Below the pieces are notes generated by a model, which was not told the DNA's origin, did no database searches, and was given only the letters and a program-made list of their open reading frames with translations. A DNA stretch of 64,000 nt from Psococerastis gibbosa. Its lineage: Eukaryota > Arthropoda > Insecta > Psocodea > Psocidae. The stretch lies in contig OZ020484.1 in NCBI GenBank assembly GCA_963971405.1, positions 10,912,001 to 10,976,000 of the forward strand, written 5' to 3'. This document shows positions 1 to 10,902 of the stretch, one piece after another. Numbering within the stretch: the stretch's first letter is position 1; each line of letters starts with the position of its first letter. A program made the position numbers and the translations under genes.

Positions 1-3000
1 AGAAACAGGAAATAATTCCTGGAGTAACTTTGCCCGCTGCAGCGAATGATCTTTTCGTAGTTACTGAAAATGGCGAATTCTTGTGTGCAACGTGCCCGAG
101 GGCATTTAAGAGCTTAGTTGTAAGTATTATTATGCATATTTTGTTGAAAGTGTGCCTATATTTGGAAATTGACATTGATTTTCAATGTCATAACAGCTGG
201 ATCTGTGCTGTTACATATTGCGATTATCAGTAATTTGCTTAAAAGCTAGCTAGGTCTTCACGTGTGTCAATCACCCGCCATCAAGAATAGAAAGTTTGTG
301 ATTGCATTTAATTATTAAAAAATGCTTCTCCTTTCCTGAATTATTAGTCTGTAGCATTTCATGAATGAAAATGTAGAACTTTGATATGCCTGCTACATTG
401 TTGTGTCAGTGGTGAGCTTGACTCAGTGGGTCCATTATCGCTTGTAGCCGGTGTAGGTTGACATCGAGGACGTGAGGAAAATTCTTACCGAAACAATACT
501 ATTAATGTCCGGAAATTCATTAGGTCGTTGGCAGGGTAAGATATAGTATATAAGTAGACCTACTTCCATAAACACCCTTCAAATCTAATAATATGACGCA
601 AGTTGCATTTTAGGTTGAACAATTGCAAATGGCAACACAAATGCCTAGAGTTAAGTAGATAATATAATCATTTATGTGAAATCGTAAATTTAATTCTGAG
701 TCCTGTAATAGAAATCTACCATTAACAATTGATGCCCATGTCTATTTTATTTGGGATTAACAATATTTTTTAAATTTTTCAGGGAAGACAACGTCACATG
801 AACAAGTGTGCAACAGCAGTAGAAACGATGGAGGTGACTTGTCCATGTTGTAATGAAGCTCATGACAAAGCGCACAAGGTCAGTTGCATAACTAATTACT
901 ATATTGGATTGAAATCACTAAAAAGGTTGAGGAAAATCGCCTGGAGATAATTTGGGTTGTATAGCCAATGCGTAGCATATATGGGTATTTCCAATCAATC
1001 GATTGTAAAACAACATATCATAGCAATGTCATAATGGCACTCTTGGCCCTTTGGGCCAGGGGCGTAAAGTTGGGGGGGGGGGGGGGCACGGTCCAACTTG
1101 CGCCCCCCTCCCAGCCTCGAGCATTGTAAGACGTGGTTCACACTTCATGGTCCCTTTTGCAGCAATATGAATATAGGCATTCCTTTTTTAGCTTTGTAAA
1201 ATCTACAGCTATACTTTACTACTATTAAAATGCGTAAAAATATTTTCAATTTTTCTTTATTCTGCCTGATGACGTCATAAGGTCTACTTAGTTTTGCCCC
1301 CGCCGCCATCCTAAAACTTAATTCTCGTAAATTTACGTTAATTGGGGTTTTATTTAGAATAGTTTACACTTATTCCTTGATAAGTTACTATTTTCCGTTG
1401 GTGCTATGGCTGCTGCTTGAAATTAACCTGCTGGAAACCGTCGTTAATGAATTTTCCGATTTTTAGGAAGGCAATCTTGTCTGCACCGAATGCAGTGGAA
1501 AATTTGCTGACGATAATGCTTTGAAAAAGCATATGGCTACATTACACCAGAGTACTGACACGTTTGGTTGTGCAGTTTGTCCGTCACGATTTGCTACTAA
1601 ACCTCAGTTGGTGATTCATCTTTATGCTCATTCAGGTAGGCATGGGTGTCTCAAACTGAGACGAGCTGCATATGTGAGTTGACTTCTTATAGCTGTTACG
1701 CCCAGTAAATAGGGTTGAATTGCCATATTTCGTGATATGGAATGTGGTTTTGCTCCATGTGAACATTTTGCAGGCTTAAAATTATAAGAATTGAGTAATA
1801 AATAACACTTTTTACAGATGAGAAGCCCTGGATGTGCAAGACATGCAATGCCGTCTTCACCCGGAAATACCACTTGGAGCGTCATTTCCGTCAATCAGGC
1901 TGCGATGGCCAACCCCGGTCCGTCAACAGTTGTCAAGTTTGTGGTCGTGAGTTCACCCGGAAGGACAACTTGCGGGAGCACCTGCGGTCTCACGCAGGCA
2001 TGAACAAGCGGCTGACGATCTATACGTGCGAGTTCTGTGGGGTGGACGTAGCGGGACTGCACAACTACAACGAGCACAAGCGGGAGAACCACGTAGGAGA
2101 CAAACCGTACAAGTGCTCGTACTGTCCCATGTACTTCCGTGTGAGCGGTGCCATGAAGAAACACATGCGTAAACACACCGGCGAAAAACCTTATGAATGC
2201 CGAGAGGTATGAGGCCTACCATGCCGTTTAATTATGACTTATTCTGGGGTTTAAAATGCAGACAGGGCAATTTCAGAATGGAAAGTGTTATCGCTAAAAT
2301 TGTTCTGTGCACTTTTTTAACCCCAGGTGAAGTTATTACTAAACGGCATGGTAGGCCCGCTGTAGAAGTAAATTAATGATTCAAATTAGTACAATATTAA
2401 CGCACAATACGCCATTTCACAATGCAGCCAATCTATAACAAGGGTAATGAGAATACTATTTTGTAAGTTATTATTGCACTTGGAATCCTTATACCCTTTT
2501 GTGAAAGGTGTCCTTCATTTGACATTAGACTATCATAGACGACCAAACTTGGTTCGAGGCGTTCCATTCAATAAACATTCATGATCGCGAAAATGATCGA
2601 ATATTTTCGATTACCTAGAACTCCAGGATGCCCCCAATCAAGTTTGATTACTTGTAACACCATACATACTGTAAGTTCGGGTACATGATAGTAAAATATG
2701 CGTTCCCATTGTTATAGTGCTTTAAAAAGTTTGCTGCCAAAGAAACCCTGAATCGCCACATGAAGACACACACGTCAGAAAGGCCATTCGTCTGCTCTTA
2801 CTGTGCGAAGGGGTTCATTCAAGCTGCGCAGCTGCGAGCCCACTTATTCCATCACACAGGTAGGTACTGTGAAAACTGCGTATTAATGGGAAAAACCTTG
2901 AGCGATGCGTGAAGTGCTAGTAAATGTTTTCCAAAAATCGGCTCGGACGAGTTTTTAAATTTAAATTCACATAATTAGGCCTGTGTTTTTATTATTAAGG

Positions 3001-6000
3001 TAGCTTAATGGTTCTTGGAGGAAAAAATAAATAAGGGTAATGAAAAATTGAGTTTACTCGTTCTTTTTAGTGTATTTTCTTTGAGAAAGATGCACTATTG
3101 CAATCACATCTGTTGTTGCAAAATATATTGGTTTTCGCCAGACACAAACGTTTGTTGCACGGGGCAAGCGATTGTGCAATGGCGGGACTGTCCCGCCGGG
3201 ACAAATATGCTAACAAAGGTCAAAATGGCGATCAATCAAAAATTACAAAAAAATATTTTATGGCGCCATTTAGTAATTTAGAAAAATGTCAAATCGGTTT
3301 TTTGTGCGTTGTCCTCGTGGATTCAAAAAGGAAGTAATCAACCTAAAATTTAAGATGGCGGGTAGTTTTTTTAATTTTCATCAAATTATTGCAAAAAGTC
3401 TAAATTCTAAAGCAAGCCTGCAACGTTACTGCCATTTTACTTGTGTGTCGAGCTTAGGGTGAATCAATTTGACCATTTGACGATTGGCAGTCTACGATTT
3501 TATCAAATTCTCCACCTAGTGCCGGCCCACATAGAAAGAAAATACACTTCATTATGAGATTCAACTCTCTTTATAGTTAAAAATGCAATTTCATACTGTT
3601 TCAGGCGATTTCGGATACGAATGTAAGAAGTGTCATCGAAAATTCAACCGAAAGATTCGCCTTACAACTCATATGAAGTATGACCACAATGGCAAGGAAC
3701 CATTTGAATGCGACAGCTGCCACAAACAGTATCTACTCAAAAATGATTTGGAGAAACACATCCTTTCCCACACCAGGGAAAAAAGTAAGTGCTATGAAAC
3801 ATAAGGCATTACAATCGGAAAAGGGCTTTGGCTGTTCTCACATGGGTCATAAGATCTCTGAGATGATGTTAGGGAAGAAATAAAGAAAATTGTTTTAAGA
3901 GGACATGCTACGTAGAAAATGAGCACCCCAAAATTATTGTTGTTTTTATTTACTTTTTATTTTTTTATTTAATTAACAAAGCAAGTCTTTTAAGATTGGG
4001 CTCATGGAAGTTGGAGAAGACTACTTCATGCATCATTTAATAGGAAATATTAATTTTTGGTACCTTAGTTCTTCCATAAATACCAGAACAGACAGGACAG
4101 GACTAAAATTTCGCGTATTCTGGGATTTTTGGAAGAATAATTTACTGAGTTAATTAAATAAAAAATGAAAAGTATTTAATTTTGGGGTGCCAATTTTCTA
4201 CGTAGCATATCCTCTTAAGTCTTCCACATGGCGAATTTTCGGTCACCTCGTACTCGTACAATTAACCCATAAGAAGACGTAAATTTTGGGTTTTCCGGTT
4301 TCTACAGTAGTCCATTAATTAACCTGTTTGGTACTTATTAATAAGTAATTACCAGTTAAAGAATAGTCTCCAAAACCAAGTACGGCGTTGGGGTGTTGAG
4401 CCCTGACAGAGAGAGTAGTTCGTTTACGAATAGTTCGAACCAGGTTGACACAAGGTCATCTCATGGCTGGTACCTCCCCCCTCCCATATTCGCCGCAATC
4501 GCAGGTACCAATTAAGCTCCCCATACAATGCCCCAAGTCAATTCCTCAATTTATCAAACCCTTCCTCAAAATACAGATTTCCAAAAAGCTGTTTCTAACG
4601 CTACCATCCCTTTTTAGCACACCCTTCCATCTCTCCGATCAGCAGCCCTAGCAAGCATTATTTAGCTGCCAACAGAATTATAACCACGTCCTAATACACC
4701 GTGAAATAGCTCATAGTAAAGATCCCCAATGCCTTAATATATGCAAAAGCAATGATTTATACGGTTGAGGAACCAGTAGAATCCGGGCTGATGGGCCGTG
4801 GTCGAAGTGAAAGAGAACTTCCAAACGTTTCGTCAACATCTGCGGTCGACATCTTCAGTGGAACTGCGTAGACTTCTAAGATTGTATCTCGGAGGCTCAG
4901 CAGCGACTGTGAGGGCAGGAGGTTGTGCTCTGAAATTTATACTAAGATGCGGGGTGGTGGGGGGTGGAGGCGGAGTCATCAAGGGAGTCTCAGACCGTAT
5001 AGGTAAACTCTTCTTACGGCACAATGTGAAGACTATTTACAAGCCTACGAGAAAATTAAATAGTTTGTACAGATCAGCCAAAGATAGCCGGGACCCGATG
5101 ACGTCAGCAGGTGTTTACAGGATTCCGTGTTCGTGTGGAGAAGTCTATATAGGTACTACGAAACGAAGCTTAAAAACCAGGATTGATGAACATAAACGAA
5201 ACTGCCGTCTTCTACAGTCGGAGAAGTCTGCAATCGCTGAGCATGTTCTAACACAAACCGGTCACATAATACAATTTCAAGATGCTACAGTACTTTCTAC
5301 AACTTCTTCATACCACCCTCGGTTACACAGAGAGGCTATAGAGATCCACAAGCACCCGCATAACTTCAATAGGAAAGAAGAAGGATTAAAGGTCAATCGA
5401 ATTTGGTATCCAGCCTTAAAGAAGACTACAGCAAAGAAACTGGTGTCATCATCCGGAAATCAGGTTGAGGTAGTAGGGAGCCAATCAGGAGCGAGGATGA
5501 CTCCGCCTCCACCCCCCACCACCCCGCATCTTAGTATAAATTTCAGAGCACAACCTCCTGCCCTCACAGTCGCTGCTGAGCCTCCGAGATACAATCTTAG
5601 AAGTCTACGCAGTTCCACTGAAGATGTCGACCGCAGATGTTGACGAAACGTTTGGAAGTTCTCTTTCACTTCGACCACGGCCCATCAGCCCGGATTCTAC
5701 TGGTTCCTCATTCGACTCCGGCCGTGAAAGCCTTTGCAGTTAGATTTATACGGTGCTTGGGTAACCTCGTTGCATACCCTACTTGGTTAGGTAACCTATA
5801 GGTTGGCGCATGATCTCAGATCATATCATCATATGGAAACAGTCGCTACGGTATAAATAATAATTCTTCCACCGAATCTCGATCTCTCGCATGATCAAAT
5901 ATAAATTTATGTTTGTTTTATTTCTTTGCTATCCTTACATCACAGGAAAGCGTTCTCTCTGACGGTCTTCTCTGGGAGCCTCAATTTCAAGACACAAAGT

Positions 6001-8325
6001 AACGTATGTTTCGTCGCCATATTTGCATGGTATTTTGTTTTAGACTTGAAGTGTGACTGAATTTTAGTTATTTAGAACCAATTGAAGATTTTTATAAGTT
6101 AATACTTACAGTTATTAAGATTTTGTCCACTCAATTGGTGGAGGACTATTTCATGCATATTACTAGGAAGAATTTTTTCCAGAGAATAATTTGGTCCAAG
6201 GGTTTTCCGTGAAACTGATAGGCGGCAAAAATTTACAGAATTTTCGAACTGAAAAAACTCCTTATAATACTTGACTTAATTGACTTAATGAGGCGCGATC
6301 AGCCCAGGGGGACTTTTGGCCGCTCTGACAACTTCCCTTCATCTTTGTCGATCCTCAGCAGCCGCTGTCCAAACTGCTGCCTCGACGCCAACTCGATGGA
6401 GGTCCTCCTGGAACTGGTCCGCCCATCTTCGCCTAGGTCTTCCCCTTGGTCTTCTTCCGATTGCTTCCCACACGGCCTTTGGGGGTCTGTAGTCCGCCAT
6501 CCGGTGCACATATCCTTTCCATTGTCCTTTTTGCTCTAAGATGGTCAATGGCTTATACTCCTTATAATAGGGTATGTGAAATAGTCCTCTACCAATTGAG
6601 TGGAACATTATCTTTGTAACTTTAAGCATTAACTAAAATGAAAAATATGAACCAACTTATTTTGGGGGTGATCCCGGGGTGGCCAACATGTACGGCCAGC
6701 TTCCTCTAAATTTAGTTCTTGAAAAAAAAAAATAATAATAATGTGTCACTTAGGATAGCGTGAAAAGAATCAACGCGTCCTATTGCTCCAAAAGAAGTCT
6801 ACCGCGTCATCATATCAATTTTCCACAGCAGCAGGGTCCTTATTTATCGAGTTCGCCTCCGCATATTTTATAAAATACTTCGCATTATCTAAAAAAATGT
6901 GGTGCTGCCTTCTACAATATTCTTGTTATGGTGACGCATGCCGATATTATCTTATCATACTGTCGGTGTAAAAAAATTCTAATTCGTTATTTTATTTTAG
7001 AGTTTCCGTGTATTCACTGCGGAAAATCCTTCGCTCAAAAGGCGTACTTGAAGATGCACTTGTTGACTCACAGTAAAGAAACTCCTCGGTCCTGTAATTA
7101 TTGCAACCGCGCGTTTATTCGTCAGGACTGCCTGCTCCGGCACATGCGCGCCAAACACCGTGAGAAACTTGAACGCATTCTAATTGAGGCTGAGCGGAAA
7201 AAACTTCAGCTTCAGGTAGGTATTTGGCACTAACCTATTGGTAGGCCTACCTTACACGACCAAGCTTGTCAACAACCTTTCGGGTGAAAGTCAGAGTCCG
7301 TACCACTACTCTACATGTCTTGAAATAGTTAATTGAAAGTGACTCTTCCATAATATATTTTCATCAGAGGCATTTAGCCGAGCTTATGCCTTGTTTTTGA
7401 AATCGGTATTTTAGATCATACCTGGCCCCATAACGGTTCGTACTACTATGATAGCTCTTATCGGTCTATTGTTGCCAAGAGATTGTCATGAAATTCGGTA
7501 GTAATTAAGTCGTGGCTAATAACATTTGTTCATTGTATTTAAAGCTGCTGACCATAACTTCCAAAGAATCTACAGTGGTTGCTAAGGAGCCTGCTGAGGA
7601 TCTGGCTGCTGCTTTGCCTGGCGCGATTTCGGATTTGCTTTCTATCCTGGTAGATGAAGAAACTCTGGCTGGCTTTGGAGCTCCTGATGCTCCTGTTGAT
7701 GAAGTTCTTAATATGGTTAGTTCCTGTCCCACCTTTTGTCAGTTCGAGCCTTTCTTTCTGGTACTGTCTAGTAATTCACAGAGCTCCTCCTGTTATGAGC
7801 TTGAATAAGAAATCCGACGGATACTGTACTAATCTACTATCAAGTATAATAACCGTAAAGCACTAACTGAAATATTATCGTCAAACTAGTTTTTTCCCTT
7901 TATTATTATATTATTGAATTGCATGGTGTGCGGCTGCATACTAGACGGCACCGCCTTCCATTGCATGGTGGTGCCATGATTCCAAAATCACCATCGTTAA
8001 TAAAGGAACCGAGACTCGAAAGTGAAATCCGAAGCGGGCACGCATAGGGATAGGATGAAACATTGCATCTTCCTTCGGATTCAATTTTCTATAAATTTAC
8101 CAACGATCATGGGAGTGACCCTTACTGTAAAATTACTTACAGGTAATAAAACGATGCGGACACAATGCTATAGAAGACCCGGAGCTGTCCGTACTGGATC
8201 GCCTGCGAGAGAATGCGAAGTTGCTTTTCACGGTGGTGATTGACGACGCCGGTGTAAAGGCGCTGCTCAACAATCAGTCCGTTGACGAAGTCATTTCCCA
8301 CGTTTTGGACCTCGTTAAATCTTAG
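1..8325 (+). CDS. C2H2 zinc-finger protein with about 13 fingers (5' end outside window)
   Basis: Exons joined by phase: 1-119, 783-878, 1467-1635, 1818-2206, 2718-2859, 3605-3784, 7001-7215, 7545-7715, 8143-8325 (stop TAG). Together they give 553 residues in one frame; the N-terminus lies upstream of the window. I count about 13 C2H2 or C2HC fingers, the first being CATC followed by HMNKC and the last CNYC followed by HMRAKH. TGEKP-like linkers (TGEKP, TSERP) join several, which is typical of DNA-binding arrays. The two exons after the fingers encode a finger-free, probably helical C-terminal domain of about 120 residues. It carries two similar blocks, PVDEVLNMV and SVDEVISHV, roughly 60 residues apart. 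I do not recognise the orthologue. A nuclear, sequence-specific DNA-binding role is inferred from the array only. All introns are GT-AG. Intron 6 (3785-7000) is swollen by mobile elements. Confidence 0.9.
413..540 (+). repeat. Dispersed repeat family K, copy 1
   Basis: This intronic stretch shares a core (CGCTTGTAGCCGGTGTAG) and flanking words with 19480-19600. It has no coding potential and its element class is unknown. The rest of the intron, 120-782, shows nothing else that I can identify. Confidence 0.55.
2213..2357. repeat. Foldback MITE (family E relative) at a splice donor
   Basis: The ends are inverted copies: GGCCTACCATGCCGTTTA at the left matches the reverse complement at 2340-2357. 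The interior shares AATGGAAAGTG and TTTTAACCCCAGG words with the copies at 51.9 kb and 56.1 kb. It starts about 6 bp after the end of zinc-finger exon 4 (2206), directly behind the donor. Confidence 0.75.
3895..4218. repeat. Foldback MITE family D, copy 1
   Basis: The termini are inverted: TTAAGAGGACATGCTACGTA at the left against TACGTAGCATATCCTCTTAA at the right. They are followed inward by matching AGCACCCCAAAATT-type words. Internal arms carry CTTCATGCATCAT and TAATTAACAAAGCAAG. Related copies lie at 15.4, 30.2, 31.4, 33.7 and 51.2 kb. No protein is encoded. Confidence 0.85.
4766..5742 (+). mobile_element. Penelope-like element remnant: GIY-YIG endonuclease between inverted terminal repeats
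   Basis: A 12-bp target duplication, GATTTATACGGT, flanks it (4754-4765 and 5743-5754). Two arms of about 215 bp, 4766-4980 and 5496-5711, are reverse complements. Between them an open frame runs in the plus direction. It encodes a GIY-YIG nuclease domain with GVYRIPCSCGEVYIG, then RIDEHKRNC, then AIAEHVL, the usual C-terminal part of a Penelope-like retroelement polyprotein. The reverse transcriptase is absent, so this is a dead, 5'-deleted copy. The 281-codon open frame at 4798-5643 arises only because both arms happen to be open; it is not a host gene. Penelope-like elements are known for terminal repeats in direct or inverted arrangement. The element lies in intron 6 of the zinc-finger gene. 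Confidence 0.88.
6129..6604. repeat. Foldback repeat hosting a LINE insertion
   Basis: The ends are inverted: ACTCAATTGGTGGAGGACTA near 6129-6148 pairs with TAGTCCTCTACCAATTGAGT near 6582-6601. The later LINE insertion (6270-6556) splits its interior. It lies in intron 6 of the zinc-finger gene. Confidence 0.7.
6270..6556 (-). mobile_element. 5'-truncated LINE 3' end (reverse transcriptase C-terminus)
   Basis: A perfect 13-bp target duplication, ACTCCTTATAATA, flanks it (6257-6269 and 6557-6569). On the minus strand it encodes a typical LINE polyprotein tail: YVHRMADYRPP, then GRRPRGRPRRRWADQ, then DLHRVGVEAAVW and DRQRW. Its 3' end (low coordinates) carries a short TTAAGTCAA-type direct repeat instead of poly(A), as in RTE-like LINEs. 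It is dead through 5' truncation. Confidence 0.8.
7258..7322 (-). mobile_element. Fragment of tRNA-headed SINE
   Basis: It shares CAACCTTTCGGGTGAAAG and GTACCACTACTCTACA with the fuller copies at 24105-24292 and 52299-52480. Only the tRNA-like head remains. It lies just after zinc-finger exon 7 (ends 7215). Confidence 0.6.
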
Positions 8326-8696
8326 TCATTCCAGAAAAGTTTGAAATTGCTTCCATTCAGTGCTTGCGTGCGAACTCAGTGGAGAGAGCTATCTTGATTT
8401 TACTGTAGGCCTAGTTTTAGCTATAATATGTAATCAGTATATAAATAATCCACGTAGATTTACGCTTATACAAATTTAATATTGTAATTTTATGGTGTCC
8501 GAAGTTGTGATGGAGTACAATTTTTTTTTTTTTTTCATAATTATCTTGCAACTTTATTTTTTGTATAATGCTAAGTCTTTTTGACTTTTAAAATTGCTTT
8601 AGGTCGCGACGTCCAGTGGCGTCCGGTGCAGGAATTAGGCTACATGGATATATGAGTTAACTTAATTTGTAGAGAATGAATTGTACATATTTGCAC

Positions 8697-8702
8697 AATA
8701 AA
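8697..8702 (+). terminator. Candidate poly(A) signal of the first zinc-finger gene
   Basis: AATAAA lies 372 bp after the TAG stop at 8323-8325. I see no closer canonical hexamer. Confidence 0.5.
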
Positions 8703-10857
8703 ATTATAGTTGGTTCGATAGACTTGCAAGGGATTAAAATGAGTGCAGTTATAAACTACGACGGTAGACTACGATCACCATTAAAAAAGTTGGAGATCAC
8801 GTCAAAGCAAAGTCAATTGACTCAGCAATGTCTACCAACCGAATTTGTTTTAATCCTGTCTCTTGACTAATAGCACTATTATAAAATTCCCAAACGCCAT
8901 CATAAAATGAATTTGAAATGGCTCGATTTTGAGTCACCCGTTTTGTGAAATGTTGCTTTTAGGTAGCGTTTTCCTCGCTATTCCAGCACCAATTCTCGAA
9001 AAAAAATTAATTATAAACGCATTCATTTAATATAACTCTATTAGCTAAACTACCCCTATAGTCCGGTAAAAAATTGATTTTGTGAATTCGGTTTTTTTCA
9101 CAGAAATGTTCCTCATGCAAGTCAAAGAAAATCGGAAGCCTATCCAATGATGAGTACATGATTGTGATACAAACAGTAACGGATCCAGACCATTTGGGGG
9201 GGGGGGGGGGGTAACCGTAACAGACTTACTAGATTTGGATAAGAAGCGCCTGGAGGTTAAGGTTTGCAAGTGACAAAAATTCGTGACAATTGAGGATAAA
9301 GTTTGTACTTCAATTGAAAATGTCTATTTTCCACGAATTCTAGCATTGTCAAAATGACAGATCCCGATGTTCCTTTGGTTTCTAGGATAATGCACTCCAA
9401 AACGTCACTTGCACCCCCTGGCTTCATTTGGTAATTATGAGTCAAGCTTAATGAATATGGCAGGGACACTCAACAAAACCTGAACGGGAGACTAGACTTG
9501 TGCGCTGCCGCGTGGCTATTGACGTAATGTGTCGATATGCCAAAATTTTATTGTATGAAAATTTGAGCAATAGAATCCTCCAGTGTTGAATCTAGTGGCC
9601 ACCTCCGGCCTACTATTGCGATCTTAGCCTGGGATTAAAAATGCAAACAAGATAATTTTAGAATGGAGAGTGCTATTCAAAATTGTTTTGTTTCGTTTGA
9701 AGAAGCTGCTGAGTAGGCCCGCTGGCACGGTTTTCAATGGCTGGTCATAGGAGACGTGGCATCAGGATTTTAAAAAATGTCCCATGTCTCCTATATAGAA
9801 CTCTACCTAAAACGTCGTTTGAGCGAAACGAAGCACATCCTCAAAATATGGAGGGAGATGACGTTTGACTTTGAAAAACTAAAGACGCTCCAGTCCAATT
9901 TGGCACAAGTCATAGACCACCGTGAAAACCCCGGCGAGTTGGGATCAATTCCGAGGCTGGCCTCTTATTTTACCGGATTATTAAGGCAGAACATTATACC
10001 AACTTGCCGGTATAACAGAGGAAATACATTGTTTTACACCGATTATTATATAATTAATTGGATACAGCATGCAAGGCAACAGCTAGTAGCTGTATTATTT
10101 CGGACGTATTAATGGGAGTTGCGGCGTCTGGAAGTTGTACCTTTTTTGGTGTACTGTACTGTTTTTATCAAAGTTTTGCATGCGCTAGGTACTTTTCTTT
10201 TTTGTAATAAGTGAGGCAGAATATATGTTTGCTGTCTTATTTTGGAATACTGTGTAGTTTTGAACCTTTAACCTGTGAAGGGCCCTTCAAATGTTTCGTA
10301 AGCACATTTAGGCCACTTTTAAGTTTTAACCTGTAGTAAATAGTAAGCAAATTACAAAAAGAAATGCTTATACTCTACTCGATGGCGCTCTTGCCACAAA
10401 TTTCTTTCCATTCGACTTAGCCAATAAGGGCTTTTTATCGCCAGCACAGGCACTAGGTCTTCTTCCATGTTGTCCATCCATCACATTAAACCCTGAGGTC
10501 TCGTTGAGCATCTTTGATGCTTGGTCTTCAGTGGTGCCGTGTAGTTCACCAAAATTCGTTGAATATGTGAAAATCAGTTCAGTTCTTTCAAATGAATCCG
10601 ATTATCAATTCAACTCAAAATGCTCGGGTGAACCGTTGAAGGAATTGAATTCTTTCTGGAATCCGGGCCCTGGGGATATTATCGCACTGAATTGAAAAGG
10701 GTCCGTGGTTAAAGGGCCAATGTCATTCCCCATTTATAATTCATTACAATATACACGGTATGTAACCAGGTATACAGAGACAGACTTGAGGGCAGGTGAG
10801 GGAACATATTTTAAGCTAACTATTGCATGTATCAAAAGAAGTATGACTTCACTTGGG
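8703..10857. other. Intergenic DNA between two convergent genes
   Basis: No supported gene. It holds a G-run near 9197-9211 and a decayed family E MITE near 9607-9722 (GGCCTACTATTG at the left, AATGGAGAGTGCTATTCAAAA inside). There is one open frame at 9777-10112 (111 codons, plus) with no family resemblance, no splice partners and no clear promoter. I leave that frame as unproven. Confidence 0.5.
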
Positions 10858-10863
10858 TTTAAT
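10858..10863 (-). terminator. Candidate poly(A) signal of RPA3
   Basis: ATTAAA on the minus strand lies 39 nt past the RPA3 stop codon. It is a common variant hexamer at a suitable distance. Confidence 0.45.
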
Positions 10864-10902
10864 ACGTAACAAAAATAGACACATGTTCAAAAGAGAAAAA
10901 GA

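Noticed and set aside
4798-5643. 281-codon open frame as a host gene
   Set aside because: Both ends are translations of inverted terminal repeats and the middle is a Penelope-type GIY-YIG domain. The apparent start is not ATG.
6288-6539. Plus-strand open frame of 83 codons
   Set aside because: It is the shadow of the LINE polyprotein tail on the minus strand.
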